NCBI GenBank assembly: GCA_963844175.1
Contig: CAWJNE010000021.1
Location: 186,001-250,000, forward strand
Source: JALZMG01 sp963844175
Lineage (GTDB): Bacteria > Actinomycetota > Acidimicrobiia > Acidimicrobiales > Ilumatobacteraceae
Direction: 5' to 3'
Length of the DNA stretch: 64,000 nucleotides
The number at the start of each line of letters is the position of its first letter. The stretch's first letter is position 1. The translations under genes were made by a program, and so were the position numbers. Below are positions 33,005 to 42,032 of this stretch, in pieces. The notes below the pieces were generated by a model that saw nothing but the letters and a program-made list of their open reading frames with translations, was not told the DNA's origin and searched no databases.

Positions 33005-34396
33005 TCAGGCGTCCGTCGACGGGTCGTCCAGGCCGGCGGCGTGGCGGGCGAACGACTTGGCCCGCTCCATGTCGTAGTGGCGGCGGGTGACGAGGCGCTG
33101 GGCGAACAGCCCGCCGCCGGACTGCAGGTTGGTGACGAGGTGCCAGCCGCCGAAGGCGTCGGCCGTCGTGTCGCGGATGGCGTGGAACAGGCGGAGCCGC
33201 TGCTCGGCCGAGTGCTCGCCGCCGGTGGCCATGTACTTGATGACGTCGTCGCGGGTGTCGGCGTTCTCCAGGTCGGCGATCGACGGGGCCGTCAGCGTCG
33301 AGCCGCCGGCGATGTCGTGGAGGTGGCGGACCATCAGCCCGAACTGCGCCGCGCCCTGGTACTTGGCGGCGTTCGTGTACAGCTCGTTCGGGAAGTAGAA
33401 GCCGTCTGGCGTGTGACCGGCGTGGGCGATGGCTGCCTCCAGCCCGGCCCGCAGCAGCGTGGCGTGGATCGCCATCTCGTCGATCTTGTCCCGGATGTGG
33501 GAGACGCCGGCCAGACCGTTGGCCTCGGCGATCAGCTGCGCCAGCCCGACGAGCTCGTCGGCCTGGACGACCATCGCCATCAACCCGCCGAGGCGCTCCC
33601 ACAGTCCGAGGCTGTGGGCGAAGACCGCCGCCTTCGGCGCCTCGCCGTCGAGGAAGACCCGCTCGTCGGGGACGAAGACGTCGTCGAACACGACGAAGCC
33701 GTCGGGCATCGAGTGACGGCTGCTCACCGGATAGTGGCGGACGTCATCACCCTTGGGGTGGAACGTCGTGTTGATGATCCGCACGCCCGGGGAGTTGACC
33801 GGCACGGCGCAGACGATGGCGTAGTCCTCCTCACCGGGCTTCATGGACTTGGTCGGCATGACCATCAGGTCGTGGCACAGCGACGCCGCGCTGATGTGCA
33901 GCTTGGCGCCCCGGATCACGACGCCGTCGCGTCGACGTTCGACGACGCGCGTGTAGGCGTCCGGATCGTGCTGGGCGGCCGGCGGGCGGGACCGGTCCCC
34001 CTTGGCATCGGTGATGCACTCGGCGATGCGGACGTCGCGGTCCAGGGCGTCGTGGACGTAGGCCTTGAGCCGGTCCTGGTACACCGGGTCGAGCCCGGCC
34101 AGCTTCGGCGCCGCGGTGAGCAACGTCATCAGCGACTGGTAGGTCACGTTGAGGGCGAGGTCCATCGTGGTGATCTCGGTGGCCCGCTCCCGCAGCTCGT
34201 CGATCGAGCGCGGCGCCATCATGAACGGGTTGGTGGCCCCGGGCGCGTCGTCGTAGCAGCGGTCGTACCCGGCGGCGATGGCGTGCGCCGGAACGGCGAA
34301 CGCCGGCTCCGCCAGCAGGTGGGGCACCTGCCGCCCTTCCAGGTAGGTGGACCGCCCGTCGTCGAGCGACGCCAGGTACTGCTCACCGGTCAGCAT
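33005..34396 (-). CDS. HpaB / 4-hydroxybutyryl-CoA dehydratase superfamily flavoprotein
   Basis: 463 residues with acyl-CoA-dehydrogenase-like fold. Family blocks: ITDAKGDRSRPPAAQHDPDA, VVIRGAKLHISAASLCHDLM and PTKSMKPGEEDYAIVCAVPV. 4-Hydroxybutyryl-CoA dehydratase needs three Cys and one His for its [4Fe-4S] cluster; the corresponding segments here (TTMDLALNVTYQS and AHSLGLWERLGG) lack those cysteines, so a flavin-only enzyme such as an aromatic monooxygenase is more likely. Substrate unknown. Next upstream gene encodes a carboxylase beta subunit. Confidence 0.75.
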   Translation of the reverse strand: MLTGEQYLASLDDGRSTYLEGRQVPHLLAEPAFAVPAHAIAAGYDRCYDDAPGATNPFMMAPRSIDELRERATEITTMDLALNVTYQSLMTLLTAAPKLAGLDPVYQDRLKAYVHDALDRDVRIAECITDAKGDRSRPPAAQHDPDAYTRVVERRRDGVVIRGAKLHISAASLCHDLMVMPTKSMKPGEEDYAIVCAVPVNSPGVRIINTTFHPKGDDVRHYPVSSRHSMPDGFVVFDDVFVPDERVFLDGEAPKAAVFAHSLGLWERLGGLMAMVVQADELVGLAQLIAEANGLAGVSHIRDKIDEMAIHATLLRAGLEAAIAHAGHTPDGFYFPNELYTNAAKYQGAAQFGLMVRHLHDIAGGSTLTAPSIADLENADTRDDVIKYMATGGEHSAEQRLRLFHAIRDTTADAFGGWHLVTNLQSGGGLFAQRLVTRRHYDMERAKSFARHAAGLDDPSTDA

Positions 34397-34459
34397 CGGC
34401 CGATCCTGCCCGACCTACCGCCGGTCGATCGCACCGGGCCATCTCCCGGCGCTAGTGCA

Positions 34460-34609
34460 CGAGGACGCGGGGCGCGGGTCCCCGAGCGTTCGTGACGCAG
34501 TGAGGGCGGATGGTCAGGCCGAGCGCCAGCGAGCGAGGACGAGGAGGCGCGGGGTTCCCGAGCGTTCGTGGCGCAGTGAGGGCGGATGGTCAGGCCGAGC
34601 GCCAGCGAG
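34460..34609. repeat. Two tandem copies of a roughly 75-bp intergenic repeat
   Basis: Copy 1 about 34460-34534 and copy 2 about 34540-34609 share CCCGAGCGTTCGTG, CGCAGTGAGGGCGGATGG and TCAGGCCGAGCGCCAGCGAG with few differences. A partial third relative (CCCGAGCGTTCGTG) is near 62489. Fills most of the 234-base gap between accD and the HpaB-family gene. Confidence 0.8.
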
Positions 34610-34630
34610 GCAGGCGAGCGAAGCGAGCCC

Positions 34631-36187
34631 TCAAAGCGGCATGTTGCCGTGCTTGCGGCGCGGGAGCTCCTCACGCTTCGTGCGCAGCATGGCGAGGCCG
34701 GCGACGATCTTCTGGCGGGTCTCGGCCGGGTCGATCACGTCGTCGACGTAGCCCCGCTCGGCAGCGGCGTACGGGTTGGCGTAGCGCTCGGTGTACTCCG
34801 ACACCAGCTCGGCCCGCCGGGCGGCCGGGTCGGCGGCCTGCTGCAGCTCCCGCCGGTAGACGATCTCGACGGCCCCCTGCGGGCCCATGACGGCCAGCTC
34901 CGCCGACGGCCAGGCGAACGCAAGGTCGGCGCCGATCGACTTCGAGTTCATCACGACGTACGCCCCGCCGTAGGCCTTGCGCGTGATGATCTGGATGCGC
35001 GGCACCGTCGACTCGCAGTAGGCGTACAGCAGCTTGGCGCCGTGGCGGATGATCCCGCCGTACTCCTGGTCGACGCCGGGCAGGAACCCCGGCACGTCGA
35101 CGAACGTGACGAGCGGGATGTTGAAGGCGTCGCACGTGCGCACGAACCGCGCCGCCTTCTCCGACGACTCGATGTCGAGCACGCCGGCCAGGACCATCGG
35201 CTGGTTGCCGACGATGCCGACGGTGCGGCCGTCGATGCGCCCGAACCCGCAGAGGATCGAGCGGGCCCAGTGCGGGAAGTACTCCATGAACTCGCCGCCG
35301 TCGAGCACGGCCTGGACGACCTGGTGCATGTCGTAGGGCAGGTTCGGGCTGGCCGGCAGCAGGTCGCGCAGCTCGGGGCACAACCGCTCCGGGTCGTCCC
35401 CCGTGTCGAGCAGCGGCGCCTCCTCCAGGTTGTTCTGCGGGAGGTAGGAGAGCAGCTCGCGCACGTCCTCGAGGCACGCCTTCTCGTCGGCGGCGACGAA
35501 CGTGGCCACGCCGGACTTCGAGGCGTGGCTCATCGCTCCGCCCAGCTCCTCGAGCGTGACCTCCTCGCCGGTCACCGTCTTCACCACGTCCGGCCCCGTG
35601 ATGAACATGTGCGACGACTCACGGACCATGAAGATGAAGTCGGTCATCGCCGGCGAGTACACGGCACCGCCGGCGCACGGGCCGAGGATCACCGAGATCT
35701 GCGGGACGACCCCGGACGACAGCACGTTGCGATGGAAGATCCCGCCGTAGCTGGCCAGGCTGACCACACCCTCCTGGATGCGCGCCCCGGCCCCGTCGTT
35801 GAGCCCGACGACCGGCGCGCCGACCTTCAGCGCGAGGTCCATCAGCTTGTGGATCTTCTCGGCGAACACCTCGCCCAGCGCGCCGCCGAACACCGTGAAG
35901 TCCTGGGAGAACACGAACACCTTGCGACCTTCGACCGTGCCCCACCCGGTGATCACGCCGTCGGTGTACGGCCGCTCCTCCAGGCCCGACGCGTGCGCCC
36001 GGTGGCGGGCCAGGAGGTCGAGCTCGTTGAACGACCCCTCGTCGAGCAGGACGTCGATGCGCTCGCGGGCGAGCAGCTTGCCCTTGGCGTGCTGGCGCTC
36101 GACGGCCCGCGGCGACCCGGCCTGGTAGGCCTGCTCCCGTCGCTTGCGGAGATCGTCCAGCTTGTCCTGCATCGAGTTGGCGCTCAC
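34631..36187 (-). CDS. accD: Acyl-CoA carboxylase beta subunit (propionyl-CoA carboxylase type)
   Basis: 518 residues from GTG 36187 (ATG 36172 also possible). Carboxyltransferase signatures: HAKGKLLARERIDVLLDEGS, GLNDGAGARIQEGVVSLASY, GPCAGGAVYSPAMTDF and FVDVPGFLPGVDQEYGGIIR; RKAYGGAYVVMNSKSIGAD near the C terminus. This transfers CO2 from biotin to propionyl- or acetyl-CoA in complex with a biotinylated alpha subunit, which is not in the window. Propionyl-CoA carboxylation fits with the methylmalonyl-CoA epimerase at 50435. Confidence 0.92.
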   Translation of the reverse strand: MSANSMQDKLDDLRKRREQAYQAGSPRAVERQHAKGKLLARERIDVLLDEGSFNELDLLARHRAHASGLEERPYTDGVITGWGTVEGRKVFVFSQDFTVFGGALGEVFAEKIHKLMDLALKVGAPVVGLNDGAGARIQEGVVSLASYGGIFHRNVLSSGVVPQISVILGPCAGGAVYSPAMTDFIFMVRESSHMFITGPDVVKTVTGEEVTLEELGGAMSHASKSGVATFVAADEKACLEDVRELLSYLPQNNLEEAPLLDTGDDPERLCPELRDLLPASPNLPYDMHQVVQAVLDGGEFMEYFPHWARSILCGFGRIDGRTVGIVGNQPMVLAGVLDIESSEKAARFVRTCDAFNIPLVTFVDVPGFLPGVDQEYGGIIRHGAKLLYAYCESTVPRIQIITRKAYGGAYVVMNSKSIGADLAFAWPSAELAVMGPQGAVEIVYRRELQQAADPAARRAELVSEYTERYANPYAAAERGYVDDVIDPAETRQKIVAGLAMLRTKREELPRRKHGNMPL

Positions 36188-36341
36188 GCCCACGACGGTA
36201 GTGCTGCGCCCGACACCACCCTCCCGAGATCGCGACGCGAATGAGGTAGGCGATGGGTGTCCTGCTGGATGCCCGACGCCCCTCGACGAGCGCACGATCG
36301 CCGCACCGGGGACGACCCGGACCGACCCAGGAGGAACTGCC

Positions 36342-36567
36342 ATGACCACCGCCATCGTCCACCCGCATCGTCCGTGGATGCCGGCCGTCAACCTGCTCGC
36401 CGCCAGCGCGGCGATCGCCCTGTCGGTGACGGCGCTTGTCGATCGCCGCCGACGACCCCCAGCCGGCGCCCGCCGCCGCCCAGGCATCGGTCGCCGCCGT
36501 CGCCGTACCCTCGGGAGCGTCAGCGGACGAGCTGTGCGATCAGCGTGTCGACACGGTGCGGTGCTGA
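36342..36567 (+). pseudogene. Small secreted or membrane protein, possible frameshift
   Basis: A strong ribosome-binding site GGAGGA (36330-36335) precedes ATG 36342, followed by HPHRPWMPAVNLLAASAAIA and a hydrophobic stretch. After about 33 codons the frame turns very Arg-rich; shifting near 36438 gives a typical Ala/Pro/Val tail (AADDPQPAPAAAQASVAA) ending at a stop at 36565. This looks like a small secreted protein broken by one base, but no family is recognised. Confidence 0.35.
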
Positions 36568-36591
36568 CCAGCACGCCGGAACACTGCGATC

Positions 36592-39546
36592 ATGACGGCG
36601 ATGACCACGCGGGCGACGAGCCCGGTGCTGATCGGCCGGGACGCGCAGTTGGCTGATCTCGGCCGCGCCCTCGCCGCGGCGAGCGGCCCCCGGGGCGCCA
36701 CAGCCCTGATCCACGGCGAGGCCGGCGTCGGCAAGACGCGGCTCGTCAGCGAGTTCGCCGAGGAGGCACACCGACAGGGCTGGCGGATCTGCACCGGTCG
36801 ATGCGTCGACCTCGGCGAGCGGATCTGGCCACTGGCCCCGCTGCGCGAGATCGTGTCGGGGCTGGCCGACGACCTGGACCCGGCGACCATCGATCGCGTC
36901 CTCGGCCGAGCCCGGCTCGTCATGGCGCGGCTGGTGCCCGAGCTCCACGACGATCCCGCCGTCGGAGCGCCGGCCGTCGGAGAGGACGTGTGCGAGCTGG
37001 CCGTCGGCATGTTCAGGCGGCTCGCCGACGAGGGCCCGTTGCTGCTGATCGTGGAGGACCTGCACTGGGCTGATGACACGACGCGCACGCTGTTCGCTGC
37101 GCTGGCGCGAGTGGGCCGGCTGAGGTCGACGCTCCTGCTGGGGACGTTCCGCTCCGACGAGCTGCACCGGCGCCACCCCCTTCGACCGCTGCTGGCGGAG
37201 GTCGATCGAGACGAGGCGTGCCACCGGATCGAGGTGCTTCCGCTCGACCAGGAGCAGACCGGCCGGCTGGTCGATGCCATCGGTGCTGCATCCGTCGACG
37301 CGCCCCTGATCAAAGCGATCCACCGGCGCAGTGCCGGCAACCCCTTCTACGTCGAGGAGCTGGCGGCGATGACGGCAGGGGGCGACACCGACCTCCCCGT
37401 CACGCTGCGAGATGCCATCCTCGGCCGCACTGCCGCGCTCGACGACCGGTCGCTGGAGGTGCTCGGTGTCATCGCCGCGGCCGGGAGGGCGACTCCCGAG
37501 GTGGTTGCGGACGTGTGCACCATGCCCACGGCCGACGTTCGCCCGGTCATCGACGAGCTGTGCCGGCGGGCGTTGCTCGCACCCGACGGCGAGGACCTCC
37601 GGTTCCGCCACGAGCTGGCGCGGGAGGTGTTCGACGACGAGCTGCTGCCGGGTGAGCGCGCCCAAATCCATGCGGGGCTGGCCATCAGTCACGAGCGACA
37701 CCGTCCCGACCGGCTCGGGGAGATCGCCCGCCACTGGGCGGCCGCCCATGACGCACCGCGAGCCCTGGCCGCGTCGATCGCCGCCGGTCGCCAGGCCCTT
37801 TCCGTCGGGGCCGCCGCCGAAGCCGAGGGCCACCTCGAGCGGGCGCTCGAGCTCTGGAGCACGGTCGACGACCCGGTCGACTGCGCCGGTCTCGATCATC
37901 CGGCTTTGCTCGCCGAGACGGCCGTCGCCGCCGGACACGCCCGCCACGTCGCTCGGGCCATCGCTCTCGACCGCAGCGCCGTCGCCGAGTTGGCCGGCGT
38001 CGACGCGATGCGGGAGGCGCGAGTGTGGCTGCATCTGCGTGGCCTCCACCGATTCGCCCAGCAGTGGGACGAGTGCGCGGCGGCGGTGCAGCGCGCCCTC
38101 GCCCTGATCCCCGCCTCGCCGCCGACTACGACGCTCGTCGAAGCGCTCACCGACGCGACGATGGACCTGCTCTACGCCGGCCGCTTCGCCGAGGCCCTCG
38201 CCCAGGCCCACCGCGCCGTGGCGATCGCCGAGGTCGTCGGCGAGCCCGAGGCGCTGATCCGGGCGCACTACGCGCTGTGTTCGGCGACGGCCGAGTCCGG
38301 TGGGGACGGTCAGGCGAGCCTTGCGCTGGCCGAGGAGAACGTCGCCAGATGCGGCCCGCACACGTCCGTCGAGCTGACGCTCATGGCGCTCAACATGTTG
38401 GTGCACGCACTGGGCGATCTCGGGCGCTTCGAGGAGATCATCCCGGTGGCCCGACGAGGCGTCGAGGTGGGCCGGAGCCGCGGATCGGCCGGACCCTGGG
38501 CGGCGTTCATGGCGAACTACTGGTTGCAGTTCCTGACCCTGCTGGGGCGCTGGGCGGAGGCCGAGCGAGTGGCCGGCGACCTCGACGATCTCACAGACGA
38601 TCCGTCCGAGGAGGGGATCCTGTCGTCCAGCTTGGGGATGATCCTGATCCGCCAAGGACGGTTGGACGAAGCCCGACCAATGGTCGAGGACACCCGAGCG
38701 ATGTGGGAGCGAACGGCGTGGGCCGAGGATCTCGACTGGGTCACCATGCCCGTCGCGCTGTTCGACGCCGCCGATGGTCGGTCGTCCGAGGCAGTGGACC
38801 TCGTCGAGCGGCAACTCCAGCGGCGCGGCGACGACTTCATGCTGCGGGCGGCGCTCGTGGCCATCGGCATCTCGGTGCTCGCCGACCACGTCACCGCGGC
38901 ACGGAGCGGGCGGGCTGCCGGGACAGGTCTGGACGCCCAGCTCCTGGCCGACCGCTGGCTCGCCCTCCTCGACGGTGGTTTCGTGCCATCAACCAAGGTC
39001 GCGGGGGTCCATCGTGATCGTGCCCGGGCGGAGCACTCCCGGCTGAGCGGCCGGCCCGACCCGCAGCTCTGGCGGGCGGCCGTCGCCGGGTGCGTCGATC
39101 TGCACTTCCCGTACGAAGAGGCCGACGCCCGCTTCCACCTGGCCGAGGCGCTGCTGGCCGGCGCAGCCGGGCGCGAGGCGAAGTCACGGACGGAGGCGGG
39201 GCACGAACTGTCGACGGCCCACTCGATCGCCTCGGCGCTGCCGGCGCCGCCGCTGGTGGCCCGGATCGAGGACCTGGCCCGTCGGGCCCGCGTGCGCCTC
39301 GACGAGGCCGACGCGGCGATCGACGACGACGGCGACCCAGCCGAGGATCTCGGGCTCACCAGGCGCGAGCTCGAGGTGCTCGCGCTGCTCGCCGCAGGGC
39401 GTTCCAACGGACAGATCGGCAAGGAGTTGTACATCAGCACGAAGACGGCGAGCGTTCACGTGTCGAGCATCCTGCGCAAGCTCGGGGTGACCAACCGCGT
39501 CGAGGCGGCGGCGATCGCCGCCCGCCGCGATCGTCCGACCGTCTAA
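36592..39546 (+). CDS. LAL-type LuxR-family transcriptional regulator
   Basis: 984 residues. AAA ATPase domain with Walker A GEAGVGKT (42-49) and Walker B LLLIVEDLHWAD near 150; a long helical TPR-like middle; C-terminal LuxR HTH LTRRELEVLALLAAGRSNGQ through TASVHVSSILRKLGVTNRVE. MalT/LAL proteins activate transcription upon inducer and ATP binding. ATG 36592 or 36601. Convergent with the acyl-CoA synthetase (4-base overlap). No specific target is evident. Confidence 0.92.
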   Translation: MTAMTTRATSPVLIGRDAQLADLGRALAAASGPRGATALIHGEAGVGKTRLVSEFAEEAHRQGWRICTGRCVDLGERIWPLAPLREIVSGLADDLDPATIDRVLGRARLVMARLVPELHDDPAVGAPAVGEDVCELAVGMFRRLADEGPLLLIVEDLHWADDTTRTLFAALARVGRLRSTLLLGTFRSDELHRRHPLRPLLAEVDRDEACHRIEVLPLDQEQTGRLVDAIGAASVDAPLIKAIHRRSAGNPFYVEELAAMTAGGDTDLPVTLRDAILGRTAALDDRSLEVLGVIAAAGRATPEVVADVCTMPTADVRPVIDELCRRALLAPDGEDLRFRHELAREVFDDELLPGERAQIHAGLAISHERHRPDRLGEIARHWAAAHDAPRALAASIAAGRQALSVGAAAEAEGHLERALELWSTVDDPVDCAGLDHPALLAETAVAAGHARHVARAIALDRSAVAELAGVDAMREARVWLHLRGLHRFAQQWDECAAAVQRALALIPASPPTTTLVEALTDATMDLLYAGRFAEALAQAHRAVAIAEVVGEPEALIRAHYALCSATAESGGDGQASLALAEENVARCGPHTSVELTLMALNMLVHALGDLGRFEEIIPVARRGVEVGRSRGSAGPWAAFMANYWLQFLTLLGRWAEAERVAGDLDDLTDDPSEEGILSSSLGMILIRQGRLDEARPMVEDTRAMWERTAWAEDLDWVTMPVALFDAADGRSSEAVDLVERQLQRRGDDFMLRAALVAIGISVLADHVTAARSGRAAGTGLDAQLLADRWLALLDGGFVPSTKVAGVHRDRARAEHSRLSGRPDPQLWRAAVAGCVDLHFPYEEADARFHLAEALLAGAAGREAKSRTEAGHELSTAHSIASALPAPPLVARIEDLARRARVRLDEADAAIDDDGDPAEDLGLTRRELEVLALLAAGRSNGQIGKELYISTKTASVHVSSILRKLGVTNRVEAAAIAARRDRPTV

Positions 39547-41150
39547 CGCTGACCGTCGGCGCCCGTCCGGGCGGTGCCGAGCTCTCGCTTCTGCACCTTG
39601 CCCGTGGTCGTGCGGGGCAACTCCTTCACAAAGTGCACCGCCTTGGGCACCTTGTGGCGGGCCAGGTTCTCGCGCACGTGCCCACGCAACTGGTCCGCCG
39701 TGACCTTGGCCCGCGGCCGCTTGACGACGTAGGCGACCAACCGCTGGCCATGCTCCTCGTCGTCCACGCCGACGACGGCCGCCTCCAGCACCGCAGGGTG
39801 GGCGGCGAGCAGGTCCTCGACCTCCGCCGGGTACACGTTCTCACCACCCGACACGATCATCTCGTCGTCCCGGCCGTCGATGAACAGCCTTCCAGCGCCG
39901 TCGAAGTGTCCGAGGTCGCCGATCGACAGCAGGCCCTCGATCGACTCCTTCCCGCCGCCACCCGTGTAGCCGTCGAAGCGCGAGCTGTTGCCGACGAAGA
40001 TCCGGCCGGTCTCGCCCGCCGGCACCGGACGGCCGGCGGCGTCGAAGATCCTGACGGTGCTCCCGGGCGGCGGGCGACCGGCCGTCGCCGGTGCGGCGGC
40101 CAGGTCGTCGGGTCCGGCCACGGTCGCCAGCGACACCTCGGTCGAGCCGTAGACGTTGTAGAGCACGGGTCCGAACCGCGCCAGCGCCCCTGTGGCCAGC
40201 GGCGCCCCGAGGGCCGACCCGCTGGAGGCGATGTAGCGCAGCGCGGAGGTGTCGTAGCCGTCGAGCACCTCCGGGCCGAGGTCGAGCATCCGCCGCAGCA
40301 TCACCGGCACGACGACCAGCCCATCAGCGTTGTGGTCGGCGACGGCGGCGACGGTGCGCTCGGCGTCGAAGCGGCGGTCGAGCACGACGGTCGACGAGAG
40401 GCTCAGGGCCATGCCGAGGTGGGCGAGTCCCCAGGCGTGGAACAGCGGTGCCGCCACCACCACGGTGTCGCGGGCCCGCACCGGGATCGTCGACAGGATC
40501 GAGCCCAACGAGTCGGCCCCGCCGGCCGACGACCGCGCCGCGCCCTTGGGGCGGCCGGTCGTGCCGGACGTGAGGATGACCGTGCGGCCCGGCCGCCTGG
40601 TGATCGGACGCATCGCGACGGCGGATCGATGGGCGGCCAGCTCGTCGAGCTCGGACTCGGCGACGACGACCTCGGCGCCACACCCCTCGGCGATCGGAGC
40701 GAACTCGTCGTCGTGGAGCACGACGTCGATCGACTCGCCGTCGACCACATCGGCCAGCTGCGGCGCGGCGAAGCCGGTGTTGAGGAACACCAGATCGGCG
40801 CCCAGCTTGGCCGTAGCAGCGAGCCCGAGCACGAAGCCACGGTGGTTGCGGGCGAGGATCCCGACGATCGACCCGGGCCCGACGCCGCGCCCGCGCAGCC
40901 CGAGGGCCACGGCATCGCTCGCCGCCCACAGTTCGCCGTAGGTCATGGCGCCGCGATCGTCGATGAGGGCCGGCGCCCGCGGGTAGCGCGCCGCTCCCGC
41001 CGCCAGCGCGCCCGCCAACGTCGGCCCCCACGCCGCTGCCGCGAGCATCGCTCGCGGCAGCCGGTCAGGCCGCTCCGGCCGGAGGCCGGCGCGCGCCGCG
41101 GCCAAGGCACCCACGAGCAGATCCCGTCCTTGCCGGCTCCGTTGGCTCAC
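39543..41150 (-). CDS. Acyl-CoA synthetase (AMP-forming, FadD-like)
   Basis: 535-residue adenylate-forming ligase. P-loop-like TVILTSGTTGRPKGAARS, adenine motif YNVYGSTEVS, hinge GDLGHFDGAGRLFIDGRDDE then IVSGGENVYPAEVED, and the catalytic lysine segment LPRTTTGKVQKREL. Activates a carboxylic acid, probably a fatty acid, to its CoA thioester in the cytosol. Chain-length preference cannot be read from the sequence. It could feed the acyl-CoA genes elsewhere in the window. Confidence 0.88.
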   Translation of the reverse strand: MSQRSRQGRDLLVGALAAARAGLRPERPDRLPRAMLAAAAWGPTLAGALAAGAARYPRAPALIDDRGAMTYGELWAASDAVALGLRGRGVGPGSIVGILARNHRGFVLGLAATAKLGADLVFLNTGFAAPQLADVVDGESIDVVLHDDEFAPIAEGCGAEVVVAESELDELAAHRSAVAMRPITRRPGRTVILTSGTTGRPKGAARSSAGGADSLGSILSTIPVRARDTVVVAAPLFHAWGLAHLGMALSLSSTVVLDRRFDAERTVAAVADHNADGLVVVPVMLRRMLDLGPEVLDGYDTSALRYIASSGSALGAPLATGALARFGPVLYNVYGSTEVSLATVAGPDDLAAAPATAGRPPPGSTVRIFDAAGRPVPAGETGRIFVGNSSRFDGYTGGGGKESIEGLLSIGDLGHFDGAGRLFIDGRDDEMIVSGGENVYPAEVEDLLAAHPAVLEAAVVGVDDEEHGQRLVAYVVKRPRAKVTADQLRGHVRENLARHKVPKAVHFVKELPRTTTGKVQKRELGTARTGADGQR

Positions 41151-41179
41151 AACGGTCGATTCTGACCGCCAGGACTGGT

Positions 41180-41944
41180 CTACGTCAGCTCGAAGACGAC
41201 GGAGACGTCGACCGCCAGCTCCTGCGAGCCGGGCTCGATGGCGATCTGGCCGCCGGAGGCGTCGGCGGCAGCGAACTCGGTCTCACGCATGAAGACCTCG
41301 TTGGGAACGGAGGACTCGATGATCCGCAACACCTCGCCGACGCCGGAATCAGCGGCGGTGGCGAACTGCTCAGCGCGCACCCGGGCGTTGTCGATCGCGC
41401 CGGCGCGGGCCTCGGCGAGCACGTTCTCCGGCTCGGCGTACGAGAACGAGATCCCGCTGAGGGTCAGCTCGGGACCGACGAAGGCCTGCACACCGTCGAG
41501 GATCTCCCCGGTCCGGGCCAGATCGCGCAGGGTCACGCTGACGTTCACGCTGCCCACGTAGCTCGAGATCTGGTTCTCGTCGATGTTCGGGTAGACGTTG
41601 AGCCCGCTGGTCTGGATGTCCTCCTCGGCGATCCCGAGGCCCTTCAGCGACTCGACCAGCGCCGTCGACTTCGTCTCCAGCGTGGCGTACACCGCGCTGG
41701 CCTCGGGCTGCGTCGACTGCACGCCCATGGACACCTGGGCGATGTCCGGCTCGACCTCGACGGTGCCGTGGCCGGTGACCGTGACGGTCCGCTTCCCGGT
41801 CTCGACGGGGGTGGTCCCTTCGTCGTCCGGCGGCACCGTGGCCGACGCGGGCTCCGCGGCGCGATCGGTCAGGGCGACGACGGCGGTCGTCGCGCCGACG
41901 GCGGTCGCCGCCGAGACGAGTGCGATCTTCCAGGTTGCGGTCAT
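41180..41944 (-). CDS. SIMPL-domain (DUF541) exported protein
   Basis: 254 residues from ATG 41944, preceded by GGGAGAG as ribosome-binding site. N-terminal signal or anchor helix (KIALVSAATAVGATTAVVAL), then the SIMPL core: VTVTGHGTVEVEPDIAQVSM, YPNIDENQISSYVGSVNVSV and AIDNARVRAEQFATAADSGV. DUF541 proteins (for example BP26 and YggE) are envelope proteins linked to stress resistance; molecular role unclear. Divergent from ligC with 88 bases between. Confidence 0.85.
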   Translation of the reverse strand: MTATWKIALVSAATAVGATTAVVALTDRAAEPASATVPPDDEGTTPVETGKRTVTVTGHGTVEVEPDIAQVSMGVQSTQPEASAVYATLETKSTALVESLKGLGIAEEDIQTSGLNVYPNIDENQISSYVGSVNVSVTLRDLARTGEILDGVQAFVGPELTLSGISFSYAEPENVLAEARAGAIDNARVRAEQFATAADSGVGEVLRIIESSVPNEVFMRETEFAAADASGGQIAIEPGSQELAVDVSVVFELT

Positions 41945-42032
41945 GTGTGGTCTCTCCCTCTGGGCGTGTGCTGCTTCGACGTCGGCGGGACGCCAACGGT
42001 TCCCATGCTGACGCGAGCGATGATGGGACGGC

